NCBI GenBank assembly: GCA_050251815.1
Contig: JBFWMB010000002.1
Location: forward strand, 48,911-112,910
Reading direction: 5' to 3'
DNA: 64,000 nucleotides
Origin: GWE2-40-63 sp050251815
GTDB lineage: Bacteria; Bacteroidota; Bacteroidia; Bacteroidales; SZUA-534
Below the pieces are notes generated by a model. The model searched no databases. It saw only the letters and a program-made list of their open reading frames with translations, and had not been told where the DNA came from. Shown one piece after another: positions 54,941 through 63,888 of this stretch; position 1 is the first letter of the stretch; each line of letters begins with the position of its first letter. The position numbers and the translations under genes were made by a program.

Positions 54941-55357
54941 ATGAGAACAGATGCATTTAAGTGGAAAGAATCGTATAGTGTGGGATTATCCTCTGTTGAT
55001 AAACAACATGAAAAGTTCCTGTACCTGATAAATGAGTTGGGCGATTGTATTACCGACAAAACCTACAAGGAGAAAGGACAGCAGTTGTTTTTTGCCTTGT
55101 TGCATTTTGCCGATGAATATTTGCTAAAAGAAAAAATGCTGGCAAATCATATTGAAGGACTCGACTATTCATACTTCAGGGTTAAGCACAATGAGTTCTT
55201 AGGGAAATTACGCGAGTTTAAAGACAACTACAATCACGAAGCTTCTGAGGCTTTATTTATTGATCTGTATAATTATTTGAAAAAACTGTATCCTGAATTT
55301 CTTGCTCATTATACCCCTTCGTTAATTAAGATTTTAAAGGAGAATGGGATTGAATAG
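54941..55357 (+). CDS. Hemerythrin-like protein with incomplete di-iron ligand set
   Basis: A 138-residue single-domain protein with the bacteriohemerythrin pattern: FKWKESYSVGLSSVDKQH (residue 23 is the first His ligand), LLHFADE (H55 and E59), VKHNEF (H83) and LAHYTPSL (H123). In normal hemerythrins seven ligands hold two irons. The His four residues before H83 is F79 here, and the Asp five residues after H123 is L128. Five of seven ligands remain, so oxygen binding in the usual way is doubtful; a mononuclear or altered metal site, or a purely structural role, is possible. It is monocistronic with its own promoter and terminator. Confidence 0.82.
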   Translation: MRTDAFKWKESYSVGLSSVDKQHEKFLYLINELGDCITDKTYKEKGQQLFFALLHFADEYLLKEKMLANHIEGLDYSYFRVKHNEFLGKLREFKDNYNHEASEALFIDLYNYLKKLYPEFLAHYTPSLIKILKENGIE

Positions 55358-55417
55358 TAAGTTGATGGCCAGAAAGAGTTAAAGAAATCAGATAGTTCTA
55401 CCTTATTAGAGTCAGAG

Positions 55418-55444
55418 AGCCGCGTTATGCGGCTTTAGTTTTTT
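55418..55444 (+). terminator. Intrinsic terminator of the hemerythrin-like gene
   Basis: AGCCGC / GCGGCT arms (55418-55423, 55429-55434) with a 5-base loop and the T-rich tail TTAGTTTTTT. The tail touches the stop of the convergent amidohydrolase gene. Confidence 0.75.
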
Positions 55445-56561
55445 AAACCAGTCGCGTAACGGTTGATTCTTTAGTAAGTGTTTGCTTTTTAAAGTTGAAA
55501 GCTTCAATCAATAATACGCCAGGTTTTTTGCCCGGATCAAAACTTCCCAGTTCCTTTTCAAAGCCTAAGGCTTTGGCACCATTCAGAGTGGCCCAGCTCA
55601 GCAGTTCATTAAACGACAGTCCAGGAACATGCTCCAGCAAGGTCTTTATTTCATCAAAAATGGAAAGCTGGCGATTCGATGCCAGACTATCGGTTCCCAG
55701 GCATAAAGTAAAGTCCATGTTCATTAATAAATCAACAGGGGGTAATTTGTTTTCGATATACCGGTTTGAATTGGGACAGAGCGCAAGAAATATTTTTTGT
55801 TTTTCTTCATCTGGCAAAATTTGAAGATTCTGCATTTCTTCGGGTGTCATATAAATATTATGAACCAAAAGCAACTGATTTACCATGGGGTGTTGCAAAA
55901 GCAAACGCAGCTTCTCAGTAGAGGCATAACTACTTTCTTTTGGATGTTCCTTAAAATGAATCATCAGGGTTTGAGGAACACGCAAGTTTTCCAGTATTAG
56001 AATAATCAATGCTGCGGGTGTTCCATAAAAGGAATGCGGAACAAGCGATGCTGCCAGTTCTTTTTTTTTAAAAGCATCGTGCAAAAGATTACCCATTTCC
56101 AAAATCGACAGATTGCTTAGGTTGGCAGCTGAGAAAAGTTCAATAAAACTGTGGCTTTTAATGGGTGAGCTTACTTTAAAGTTCAGGGTGTGTTGTGTAT
56201 TTACCACATCGCCCAAACCATTAATTCCCCGGCTCCACATGTAGCGGAGCGCTTGTTGAATAGCCCCATGTACTTCCGATTCAGGAGCTTCACGTAATTT
56301 GGGTACATTTTCTAAAAATGCGGCTAATCCTTTTCCTGCTTCAAGTTTACCCTTCAGATGTGATAATTCTAAATGACAATGCACATTCACAAAACCGGGA
56401 ATAAGAATTCCACTGTAATATTCAAGTCCTGAAATCTCGCGAAGGGTTTCACTACCGCCACAAACCTCCAGAATCTCACCTTCATCTGAAAGAATCAGAT
56501 AACCATTTTTAACCGGAGGACCTGAAACCGGAAAGATATAATTAGCGGCTATTTTTCTCAT
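55443..56561 (-). CDS. Amidohydrolase-superfamily deaminase/hydrolase
   Basis: A 372-residue metal-dependent hydrolase of the TRZ/ATZ-SsnA type. Visible ligands: the HxH motif in VNVHCHLELSH (about 58-68), His in TLMIHFKEH, His in LLLVHNIY, and Asp in CLGTDSLAS. The small N-terminal composite domain (LILSDEGEILEV) is typical. Relatives deaminate S-adenosylhomocysteine, methylthioadenosine or aminodeoxyfutalosine; which of these applies is not readable, and no menaquinone gene is nearby. Its first 20 bases overlap the end of the upstream zinc-ribbon gene, so the minus-strand genes from lgt to here form one operon. Confidence 0.75.
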   Translation of the reverse strand: MRKIAANYIFPVSGPPVKNGYLILSDEGEILEVCGGSETLREISGLEYYSGILIPGFVNVHCHLELSHLKGKLEAGKGLAAFLENVPKLREAPESEVHGAIQQALRYMWSRGINGLGDVVNTQHTLNFKVSSPIKSHSFIELFSAANLSNLSILEMGNLLHDAFKKKELAASLVPHSFYGTPAALIILILENLRVPQTLMIHFKEHPKESSYASTEKLRLLLQHPMVNQLLLVHNIYMTPEEMQNLQILPDEEKQKIFLALCPNSNRYIENKLPPVDLLMNMDFTLCLGTDSLASNRQLSIFDEIKTLLEHVPGLSFNELLSWATLNGAKALGFEKELGSFDPGKKPGVLLIEAFNFKKQTLTKESTVTRLV

Positions 56562-57216
56562 TTTTCTTTTGGTATTGGTAGATTATTGGTGTATCACCTG
56601 CTGAAGTACTGAAGCTATTGTTATTTTTGTTTTTAGGAGCTTTACTTAAATAAAGCCCGCAGTTAACACAGGTTGAACTGTAAGCATTGCGTGTTTCGCC
56701 ACAAGCCGGGCAAACCGATGGGTTTTTGAGCCAGACTTGTTGTTTTCTCCAAAGCGCTGGTTCTCCCCAATCCAGGTTGGCATGAGCAAGGTTCAAAAGT
56801 TTTGCCTTTATAGTGCTCAGCGTTTTATGAAGGTTTATTATATAGAATGCTAACCCGGCAAGAATTATTGTAATGGCTAACGAAACCGCATTGAACTGAA
56901 TCAAGAAAATACCGATTGTCACAAAAAGTAATAAAGCAATGGTATTTTCAAACAGTGAAATACGTATGGTTATTTTGGGAGCAATGGGATCGGAAAAGTA
57001 GTATAACTTAATTTTAACCGGAAGTTTTGAAAGCGAAACGGCCGATTCAGCTACAATACCAAAATCTGTTATCCGGGCCTGAAAGTGTTCTACAATAGAT
57101 AGTAAGTAGCTTTTTTCATCAAAATCATCGGGAGTATAAAAAACCAGTTCGTCGGTAAAAACAAATGGGAACTTGTTCCAAAACCTTGTTTGTTCCTGTG
57201 AAACCGGGCTTTTCAT
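56542..57216 (-). CDS. Membrane protein with C-terminal zinc ribbon, unknown function
   Basis: A 224-residue protein: a soluble N-terminal half, two hydrophobic helices at about 92-108 and 111-128, then a zinc-ribbon with CPACG and CVNCG (about 169-187) and a polar Asn/Lys-rich tail. I do not recognise the family. The zinc ribbon probably faces the cytoplasm. It lies between a lipoprotein gene and the amidohydrolase, overlapping the latter. Confidence 0.65.
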   Translation of the reverse strand: MKSPVSQEQTRFWNKFPFVFTDELVFYTPDDFDEKSYLLSIVEHFQARITDFGIVAESAVSLSKLPVKIKLYYFSDPIAPKITIRISLFENTIALLLFVTIGIFLIQFNAVSLAITIILAGLAFYIINLHKTLSTIKAKLLNLAHANLDWGEPALWRKQQVWLKNPSVCPACGETRNAYSSTCVNCGLYLSKAPKNKNNNSFSTSAGDTPIIYQYQKKNEKNSR

Positions 57217-57245
57217 ACGACAAAATTTTTTGTATTAAGCCACAG

Positions 57246-57833
57246 TTACCAGTTTATCTCATAAGTTACCAATTCTTTGCGGATAATAGCAGACAGGGTG
57301 TCGTAGGGATTGTTAATTTCCTGACGAATCAATCCAACCGAATCGGCATAATATTCTTTGGTGTTCCATTTATTAATTCCCAGCGTTTCCTTATATTCAA
57401 CCACTACCACAACCTTTTTGTAAAGGCTGGAATCGTGAGCCAGGTAAAACGTATCGAGTTTGGCTATGGTCTTCCGCAAAACATCTTCTCCATTTACGTG
57501 ATTCACAACCCATTCCGCGGTTACTGATTCTGCCAGTAATTTTTTTAATGGATATTCGGTCGACATTTGGGTTATCGAATATTCGTAAAGATAAACACCA
57601 TCGATATAAGGAACCAGTTTTTCTTCGGACCAGGCCGATGAGTTAATATCGGGTTGGTAACTGTTGGGTTGGTAACCTGGATGAACCAATGAGCGCTCTC
57701 CGTTGGTGTATATCCACCAGGAACCGGGAAAGGCAGGGAAATAGGAGCGTGGATAAACGATATCAAGTTCTGTTTCGTCGGAACAGCTAATCAGAAATAA
57801 GGCCGCTGTTAAAAAAAGAATCAGTTTCTTCAT
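57246..57833 (-). CDS. Lipoprotein of unknown function
   Basis: A 195-residue lipoprotein (LISC, C17) beginning SDETELDIVYPRSYFPAFPGSWWIY, with a beta-rich remainder. The start follows lgt by 5 bases, so it is cotranscribed with the enzyme that lipidates such proteins. No known domain is recognised. Confidence 0.7.
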   Translation of the reverse strand: MKKLILFLTAALFLISCSDETELDIVYPRSYFPAFPGSWWIYTNGERSLVHPGYQPNSYQPDINSSAWSEEKLVPYIDGVYLYEYSITQMSTEYPLKKLLAESVTAEWVVNHVNGEDVLRKTIAKLDTFYLAHDSSLYKKVVVVVEYKETLGINKWNTKEYYADSVGLIRQEINNPYDTLSAIIRKELVTYEINW

Positions 57834-57838
57834 AATGT

Positions 57839-58651
57839 TTACTTACCGGATTTATGTATTTCAATGGGCTTGTTGCGCAAAGCATTTATTACCAAGGCAA
57901 AGCCGGCTAAAACAAAAGGAATGCTCAGCACCTGTCCCATGTTAAGCTGCATGTTTGCCTCAAAGGCAACCTGGTTTTCTTTTACAAATTCAATTAGAAA
58001 ACGGGCAGTAAACAACAGAATTAAGAAAATGCCAAAGATTAATCCGTGCCGATTACTCTGCCAGGTTTTCCGGAATATGGCCGAAAGCAATCCAAAAATA
58101 AACAGATAGCTCAGTGCTTCATAAATCTGGGTTGGGTGTTTGGGAACCGTTTCACCTCGCAATTCAAAAATAAAACCCCAGGGCAAGGTGGTTTCGTGTC
58201 CATAGATTTCTGAATTCATCAAATTTCCCATTCGAATGAAGAATCCAGCCAACGCTACCGTAATTACTACGCGGTCAAATATCCACAAGTAATTCTTTTT
58301 ATGCTTGCGGACAAAAAAGTATAGGGCAATTAAAATACCAACAGCTGCACCATGACTGGCCAAACCGCCATGCCACACAAACAGAATCTCGAGCGGGTTT
58401 TTTAAATAGTAGGCCGGTTCATAAAACAGGCAATGTCCCAAACGAGCACCAATTAGTGTTCCAATAAACATATACATAGTCAGGCTATCGAGCACATCCT
58501 GTTTAATACCTTCGCGCTTAAAATATTTTAGCATAAGGTAATAACCGGCAACAAACGAAAGGGCAAAAAACAGGCCGTACCAACGGGGACCCCATCCTCC
58601 GATGGTGAAAATTTCGGGATTTACATTCCAATGAATATATTGAAGCATCAT
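57839..58651 (-). CDS. lgt: Prolipoprotein diacylglyceryl transferase
   Basis: The 270-residue inner-membrane enzyme transfers diacylglycerol from phosphatidylglycerol to the lipobox cysteine of prolipoproteins. Seven hydrophobic segments are visible. The key motifs are WYGLFFALSF, GARLGHCLFYEP, WHGGLASHGAAVG (Lgt histidine region) and FIRMGNLMNSEIYG (the RxGN signature), then HPTQIYEAL. Many surface glycanases of this window depend on it. The first or second Met (58651 or 58648) could be the start. Confidence 0.93.
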   Translation of the reverse strand: MMLQYIHWNVNPEIFTIGGWGPRWYGLFFALSFVAGYYLMLKYFKREGIKQDVLDSLTMYMFIGTLIGARLGHCLFYEPAYYLKNPLEILFVWHGGLASHGAAVGILIALYFFVRKHKKNYLWIFDRVVITVALAGFFIRMGNLMNSEIYGHETTLPWGFIFELRGETVPKHPTQIYEALSYLFIFGLLSAIFRKTWQSNRHGLIFGIFLILLFTARFLIEFVKENQVAFEANMQLNMGQVLSIPFVLAGFALVINALRNKPIEIHKSGK

Positions 58652-58979
58652 AATTCAAGTGTTTTTATGCAAAGTAAGGAATTATAATACATATTTCAGC
58701 ATAAAATTACACGGTTACCTTCAATTTGTACAAGTTAGATAATAGCAAACATTCGTTACTAAAGCATTATTTTATCTACCATTAAAGGCTAGGGGTAAAA
58801 GGGTTTTTATACCAAAACAAAAACAGATTTTCAAAAAATAAATATTTGTATTAGTTTTGGTTGTTCAACAAACAAGGGTTTAGAGCAATGCATGAGGCTT
58901 GCTCTTAGAAACTCAAATTTTTTTTCAACCAGATTTTAACTGAGAAAAACAGGGTTTGATTTGAACTAAACCTTTTAAA
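58652..58979. other. Divergent intergenic region between lgt and a secreted-protein gene
   Basis: About 330 AT-rich bases hold divergent promoters. TAGTTTTG at 58852-58859 is a perfect -7 element pointing right, leaving a 120-base leader. Nothing else is evident. Confidence 0.5.
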
Positions 58980-59768
58980 ATGAGAAAAATACTAGTCATC
59001 ATACTGTTAACGGCCATTACACAACTGGTATTTGCATCGGGCGAAATTGTACTGAAAGGAGTTTACCAGGGAAAAAATCTTTACGTTATGAATCCTTTCG
59101 CCTCATCAGGTGTAGGTTTTTGTGTGATTGAGGTAACAGTTAACGGTCAGTTGACTACCGATGAAATTAACTCCAGTGCGTTTGAAATTGATTTAAGTAT
59201 TTTTCAATTTTCAGTAGGCGATAAGCTAATTGTTAGCATCAAACATAAAGACGGATGCACACCTAAGGTTATTAATCCTGAAGTATTAAAACCACAAAGT
59301 ACATACAACGCAAGCAATTTAAAGGTTTCGAGCGATGGTATCCTTACCTGGTCGACCACTGATGAGAGTGGTTCACTTCCTTTTATTGTGGAACAATTCC
59401 GATGGAATAAATGGGTTAAAGTTGGCGAGGTGGAAGGAAAAGGGTCTGCAGGAACCAATACTTACGCCGTTGCCGTGCAACCGCATAGCGGCAACAATCG
59501 CTTTCGTATCAAACAAATCGATTTTACCCGCAAACCCCGTTACAGTAAAGAAGTTAGGTATCGCTCCATGGAGCCTCCTGTAACCTTTTCACCGGCAAAA
59601 CCAACTACAGAAATAATCTTTTCGCGCGTAACCATGTACGAGATTTACGACTATTATGGAAATCTGGTTGAAAAGGGTTTTGCTGCTCGGGTTGATATCA
59701 GTAAATTGCCTAAAGGCGATTACTTTTTGAATTATGGCATTAACACCGAAACATTCAAGAAAAAATAA
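58980..59768 (+). CDS. Secreted protein with type IX-like C-terminal domain
   Basis: A 262-residue protein with a signal peptide (MRKILVIILLTAITQLVFAS). The middle part is beta-rich (SSDGILTWSTTDESGSLPF, an Fn3-like strand pattern). The C-terminus, from MYEIYDYYGNLVEKG through ISKLPKGDYFLNYG to KKK, resembles the Por secretion/T9SS sorting domain in which a short linker is followed by IDLSxLPKGxYFL and a basic end. If so, the protein is exported by the type IX system to the surface. The function of the remainder is unknown. Confidence 0.65.
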   Translation: MRKILVIILLTAITQLVFASGEIVLKGVYQGKNLYVMNPFASSGVGFCVIEVTVNGQLTTDEINSSAFEIDLSIFQFSVGDKLIVSIKHKDGCTPKVINPEVLKPQSTYNASNLKVSSDGILTWSTTDESGSLPFIVEQFRWNKWVKVGEVEGKGSAGTNTYAVAVQPHSGNNRFRIKQIDFTRKPRYSKEVRYRSMEPPVTFSPAKPTTEIIFSRVTMYEIYDYYGNLVEKGFAARVDISKLPKGDYFLNYGINTETFKKK

Positions 59769-59796
59769 CAATACTTCGGGTAAATTTTTTGGGCCG

Positions 59797-60411
59797 TTAC
59801 AAAAAGTACTCGTAAAAATTACCATTTCGCGGTATAACCAGCGTTTCAATTCCTAATGCAGCTGCAGCATCGGCATTCTCACGGGTATCTTCAATAAACA
59901 GCGTTTTTTCGGGATCTAATTGTTGTTCAATTAGAACCTGGCGGAAAATTTCGGCATCGGGTTTTATCAGACCCATCTCGTGCGAAAGGTAAGTGTGGTG
60001 AAATAAATCAGAGAAACTTACGCCATACTCTTGCTCTAGTTTTTTACTGAAAAAAGCATAGTGTATTTGGTTGGTATTGCTGAGTAAAAACAAACGATGT
60101 TTTTTTTTAAGCCACTGAATACGCTCAATGCGTTTGGGCTTGTAATCAATTAACATGGCATTCCAGGCGCGATCAAAAGTAGCATCATCAATTGTTTCAT
60201 CCAGTTTTTGGTTGATAAGCCCTCGAAGTTCGGCAGCAGTTATTTTTCCGGTTTCAAATGTTTCAAGCAAGCCGCTATTTATAACTTGCTGAATACGTTC
60301 TTTCGGGGCAAATTTTCCAAAAGCATTCCAGGTACGTTCCGGATTTATGTCAAGTATCACGCCGCCAAAATCAAAAATTAGCGAGTTGAAAGCACTTAGG
60401 TTTATCTTCAT
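59797..60411 (-). CDS. HAD-superfamily phosphatase-like hydrolase
   Basis: The 204-residue HAD subfamily IA protein has motif I LIFDFGGVILD (nucleophile D14), a helical cap (about 20-85), motif II LLSNTN, motif III in GLIKPDAEIF and motif IV FIEDTRENADAA. The second motif-I position is Gly instead of the Asp seen in phosphomonoesterases, as in the many FDFGGV members whose substrates are mostly small phosphometabolites or unknown. It is convergent with the secreted-protein gene. Confidence 0.85.
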   Translation of the reverse strand: MKINLSAFNSLIFDFGGVILDINPERTWNAFGKFAPKERIQQVINSGLLETFETGKITAAELRGLINQKLDETIDDATFDRAWNAMLIDYKPKRIERIQWLKKKHRLFLLSNTNQIHYAFFSKKLEQEYGVSFSDLFHHTYLSHEMGLIKPDAEIFRQVLIEQQLDPEKTLFIEDTRENADAAAALGIETLVIPRNGNFYEYFL

Positions 60412-60543
60412 CAGAAACTTTATTTAAGATGCAAATATAGGGAAAGAAATGATTTTAAAAACGACGGTTATTACTGACTGGTTATTACTGAATAATGCTG
60501 TATTTTATTTCATTTTTTGTTTTTTATTGAAGGTGAATTCCCG

Positions 60544-60574
60544 TTTGATAAACTTATGAATTTCATTAAATTTG
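60544..60574 (+). promoter_or_regulatory. Full Bacteroidota promoter before pheS
   Basis: TTTG (60544-60547), a 19-base spacer and TAAATTTG (60567-60574) match the consensus exactly. The transcript would start near 60580 with a 20-base leader, supporting the ATG at 60600. Confidence 0.7.
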
Positions 60575-60599
60575 CCCCCTATAATTAAATTTTGTGACG

Positions 60600-61619
60600 A
60601 TGATTCAAAAAATTAAAGAGCTGCTGGAACAAACCGAGTCATTTACCATTTCATCGCTCGATGAACTGGAGCAGTTCCGATTAAAATACCTGAGTAAGAA
60701 AGGCGAGATTGCGCAAATGTTTACCGATTTTAAAAATGTACCCGCTGAATTGAAAAAAGAAGTAGGTCTTGAAATTAACCGGCTGAAGCAAAAAGCTCAG
60801 GAAAAATACGACCACTTAAAGGAATCGTTCGAAGAATCGTCGGTAAGTTCAGAAAACAGTGATTTAACCCGACCGGGTGAGCCACTTGAGTTGGGTTCAC
60901 GACATCCCATTTCCCTGGTTCGAAACGAAATTATCAGCATTTTTAACCGCCTCGGATTTACCGTTGCCGAAGGCCCTGAAATTGAAGACGACTGGCACGT
61001 TTTTACTGCATTGAATTTTCCGCCTGAACATCCGGCACGCGACATGCAGGATACCTTCTTTATTGATAAGGGAAACGAAATTGTTTTACGCACACATACT
61101 TCAAGCGTACAGGTACGTGTAATGGAAAACACCCAACCGCCCATCCGAAGCATTTTCCCGGGAAGGGTATTTCGCAACGAGGCCATTTCGGCCCGGGCGC
61201 ATTGCATCTTTCATCAGGTTGAAGGGCTTTATGTGGCCGAGAATGTTTCGTTTGCCGACTTAAAACAAACCCTGCTTTACTTTGCCAAAGAAATGTTTGG
61301 TGAGAAAACACAAATACGCCTGCGTCCATCATATTTTCCGTTTACCGAACCATCGGCCGAACTCGATGTGTCGTGTTCTATTTGTGGAGGAAAAGGTTGT
61401 AATGTATGTAAATATACCGGTTGGCTCGAGATACTGGGATGCGGAATGGTTGATCCCAATGTATTGGAACGGTGCGGTATTGATAAAGATAAATATACCG
61501 GATTTGCCTTTGGAATGGGCATAGAGCGTATTGCTATGCTAAAATACCAGGTGAAAGATTTACGCCTTTATTTTGAAAACGACATCCGGTTTTTACAGCA
61601 GTTTAAATCGGCCTATTAG
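60600..61619 (+). CDS. pheS: Phenylalanine--tRNA ligase alpha subunit
   Basis: A 339-residue class II synthetase subunit. An N-terminal coiled coil (about 1-85) binds tRNA. Then motif 1 around GSRHPISLVRNEIISIFNRLGF, EIEDDWHVFTALNFPPEHPARD, motif 2 GRVFRNEAISARAHCIFHQ and motif 3 GFAFGMGIERIAML. The Cys-rich loop CSICGGKGCNVCKYTGWLEI is normal in bacterial PheS. The ATG at 60600 is preferred over an in-frame GTG two codons earlier. PheT is not in this window, so the two subunits are encoded apart, as is usual in Bacteroidota. Confidence 0.95.
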   Translation: MIQKIKELLEQTESFTISSLDELEQFRLKYLSKKGEIAQMFTDFKNVPAELKKEVGLEINRLKQKAQEKYDHLKESFEESSVSSENSDLTRPGEPLELGSRHPISLVRNEIISIFNRLGFTVAEGPEIEDDWHVFTALNFPPEHPARDMQDTFFIDKGNEIVLRTHTSSVQVRVMENTQPPIRSIFPGRVFRNEAISARAHCIFHQVEGLYVAENVSFADLKQTLLYFAKEMFGEKTQIRLRPSYFPFTEPSAELDVSCSICGGKGCNVCKYTGWLEILGCGMVDPNVLERCGIDKDKYTGFAFGMGIERIAMLKYQVKDLRLYFENDIRFLQQFKSAY

Positions 61620-61622
61620 TTT

Positions 61623-61665
61623 AAAAAAAAAGACCTGCACTAACTATTAGGCGGGTCTTTTTTTT
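61623..61665. terminator. Bidirectional intrinsic terminator between pheS and the SOD gene
   Basis: A-run plus GACCTGC (61623-61638) pairs with GCGGGTC plus T-run (61651-61665), with one G-U. The flanking A- and T-runs make it work on both strands for these convergent genes. Confidence 0.88.
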
Positions 61666-61687
61666 GTTGTATTATAGTTGTTGTTGT

Positions 61688-62350
61688 TTATTTCGAACTG
61701 GCTTTGTAGCGAGCTTCAACTTTGTTCCAGTTAACAACCGACCAGAAATTATCAATATAATCGGCACGTTTGTTTTGATACTTTAAATAATAAGCGTGTT
61801 CCCAAACATCAATTCCTAAAAGTGGAGTTCCGCTTACCGATGCTACAGGCATCAAGGGGTTATCCTGATTTGGAGTTGATACAATGCTTAATTTTCCATT
61901 GGCAATTACCAACCAGGCCCATCCTGAACCGAATTGTCCTAACGCGGCTTTTTTAAACTCAGCTTTAAAAGCATCTAAACTACCCCATTGGGTAACAAGC
62001 GCTTTTCCCAAGTCTCCTCCAGGTTCGCCACCTGCATTGGGAGCCATGCTTTCCCAGAAAAAGGTATGGTTCCACGTTCCTCCGGCGTTATTACGAACAC
62101 CTGCCGGTGTGTTACCATCAATTTTGGTGATTAACTCATCGATACTCATTTTTTCGAACGCGGTTCCTTTAGCAGCATTGTTTAAGTTGGCCACATAGCC
62201 AGCATGGTGCTTGCTGTAATGAATCTCCATGGTTGCGGCATCAATGTAAGGTTCTAAATCGCTATACTTATAAGGTAGTTCCGGTTGTGTAAATTGTGCT
62301 AAACTTGTCATACTTAATACTATTAAATAAATACTTACTATTGTTTTCAT
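61688..62350 (-). CDS. Exported Fe/Mn superoxide dismutase
   Basis: A 220-residue SOD preceded by a signal peptide (MKTIVSIYLIVLSMTSLAQ), so it acts in the periplasm or outside instead of the cytoplasm. Metal ligands are H44 (EIHYSKHH), H95 (GTWNHTFFW), D181 and H185 (DVWEHAYYL). The residue before TWNHT is Gly, where Fe-SODs have Gln, and the active-site Gln is instead in STPNQDNP, the Mn-SOD placement. Manganese or cambialistic use is therefore more likely than strict iron, by motif only. It is convergent with pheS. Confidence 0.9.
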   Translation of the reverse strand: MKTIVSIYLIVLSMTSLAQFTQPELPYKYSDLEPYIDAATMEIHYSKHHAGYVANLNNAAKGTAFEKMSIDELITKIDGNTPAGVRNNAGGTWNHTFFWESMAPNAGGEPGGDLGKALVTQWGSLDAFKAEFKKAALGQFGSGWAWLVIANGKLSIVSTPNQDNPLMPVASVSGTPLLGIDVWEHAYYLKYQNKRADYIDNFWSVVNWNKVEARYKASSK

Positions 62351-62565
62351 GTTAAAATCAGATTAAAAAATCGTTTAATACTATTCTTTTGTTTACCCAA
62401 ACGATTCAGGACAGGTTTTGTTCGATAAAAAATGTTAACAAAAAGTTAATGGGGTAAACTATTGTCATCCGGCTGCTATTTCACAGCTTTTAAGACTTGG
62501 GGTGTAACGGAAAAAAATTCGAAACGTCTTTGAGCTGTTATAAACCTTTAAATTAAAACAACGTG

Positions 62566-63888
62566 ATGACAAAAGCAGCTACTTTATTGGTATGGATAAG
62601 CTTTGTATTCCAATTAAATGCAGCCAGTTTAAAGCGGGAGTACGTAACTCAAAAAACCGAAAATCAAATACTTGTTGACGGTCAACTGAACGACGAAGCT
62701 TGGCAAATAGCCAATTGGAAAGAGGGATTTACCATGTATTATCCTTACGACAACAGAACACCTTCGCAAGCCACACAATTTGCCATTCTCTACGACGATA
62801 ATTTTATGTATGTGGCCATAAAAGCTTTCGATGATGAACCCGAAAAAATAACTCGTCGTATTACCCGCCGTGACAAGCTGGATGGCGACTATTTGGGAAT
62901 TCAGTTCGACAGTTATAACGATAAACAAACAGCCTACTGTTTTAGCGTAAGTGCTGCTGGAACCAAACAGGATGTCTATATTTCAGGCGATGGCGACAAA
63001 AGCGACGATTCCTGGGATCCTATCTGGTGGGCCGAAACCCGTGTTGTGGAAGATGGTTGGACTGCTGAAATGAAAATTCCTTTTTCGCAATTAAGGTTTG
63101 TTAATTCTTATGAACAAACCTGGGGAATTCAGGTAGAGCGTTACATTCACCGACTCGAAGAAAGTTCAATGTGGCAGGCCAAAAAGCGAAACGACCCGGG
63201 ATGGGTTCATCATTTTGGTGAAATGTCGGGAATTCATAATATACAGCCTAAACGTACCTTCGATTTGTACCCTTATGTAGTTGGCAGCCTTTCGAGTTAT
63301 GAAAAGGATGAGGATAATCCTTTTGCTGACGGAAGCGATTGGAAAGGAAATGTAGGGCTCGACGGAAAAGTTGGTCTAACCAATAACCTTACTCTTGATT
63401 TTACCATTAACCCAGATTTTGGACAGGTTGAGGCGGATCCATCAACGGTAAACCTTAGTGGTTTTGAGCTCTTTTTTCAGGAAAAACGTCCATTTTTTAT
63501 CGAAGGAAGCAATATTATTAATTTCCCTTTGATGATTGGTGATGGGGATCTGGCTTTTGAGAACATGTTTTACAGCAGGCGAATTGGCCGCAGACCTCAC
63601 CATAATCCTGACACAGTAAATAATGATTTTGCCCGGATTCCCGATAACACCACCATTCTTGGAGCGGCTAAGATTACCGGGCGAACTGAAAATGGTCTCA
63701 GTATTGGAATTATGGAGAGCTTTACCGCTAAAGAACGCGCTGAAATCCGTTACAACGACACGGAAACTCGCTATGAAACCGTAGAACCTGCTACCAATTA
63801 TTCTGTGATAAGCCTGCAAAAAGATTTTGGTGGAGGAAACACCCTACTGGGAGGCATGCTAACAGCTACTAACGAGAGTGTAAAATAA
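62566..63888 (+). CDS. DUF5916/CBM9-like outer-membrane protein, truncated by an insertion
   Basis: The 440 visible residues have a signal peptide (to about FQLNA), a CBM9-like domain at about 30-220 (ILVDGQLNDEAWQIA, AILYDDNFMYVAIKAFDDEP, VVEDGWTAEMKIPFSQLRF), and the first part of the DUF5916 barrel (LTNNLTLDFTINPDFGQVEADPS, FFQEKRPFFIEGS). Full-length members have about 700-900 residues with a complete C-terminal beta-barrel. Here the frame stops right where the sequence changes into a transposase leader, so the stop codon is probably supplied by the insertion. The remaining protein would lack most of its barrel and is likely non-functional. The start is the ATG at 62566, with a GTG one codon earlier. 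Confidence 0.8.
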   Translation: MTKAATLLVWISFVFQLNAASLKREYVTQKTENQILVDGQLNDEAWQIANWKEGFTMYYPYDNRTPSQATQFAILYDDNFMYVAIKAFDDEPEKITRRITRRDKLDGDYLGIQFDSYNDKQTAYCFSVSAAGTKQDVYISGDGDKSDDSWDPIWWAETRVVEDGWTAEMKIPFSQLRFVNSYEQTWGIQVERYIHRLEESSMWQAKKRNDPGWVHHFGEMSGIHNIQPKRTFDLYPYVVGSLSSYEKDEDNPFADGSDWKGNVGLDGKVGLTNNLTLDFTINPDFGQVEADPSTVNLSGFELFFQEKRPFFIEGSNIINFPLMIGDGDLAFENMFYSRRIGRRPHHNPDTVNNDFARIPDNTTILGAAKITGRTENGLSIGIMESFTAKERAEIRYNDTETRYETVEPATNYSVISLQKDFGGGNTLLGGMLTATNESVK

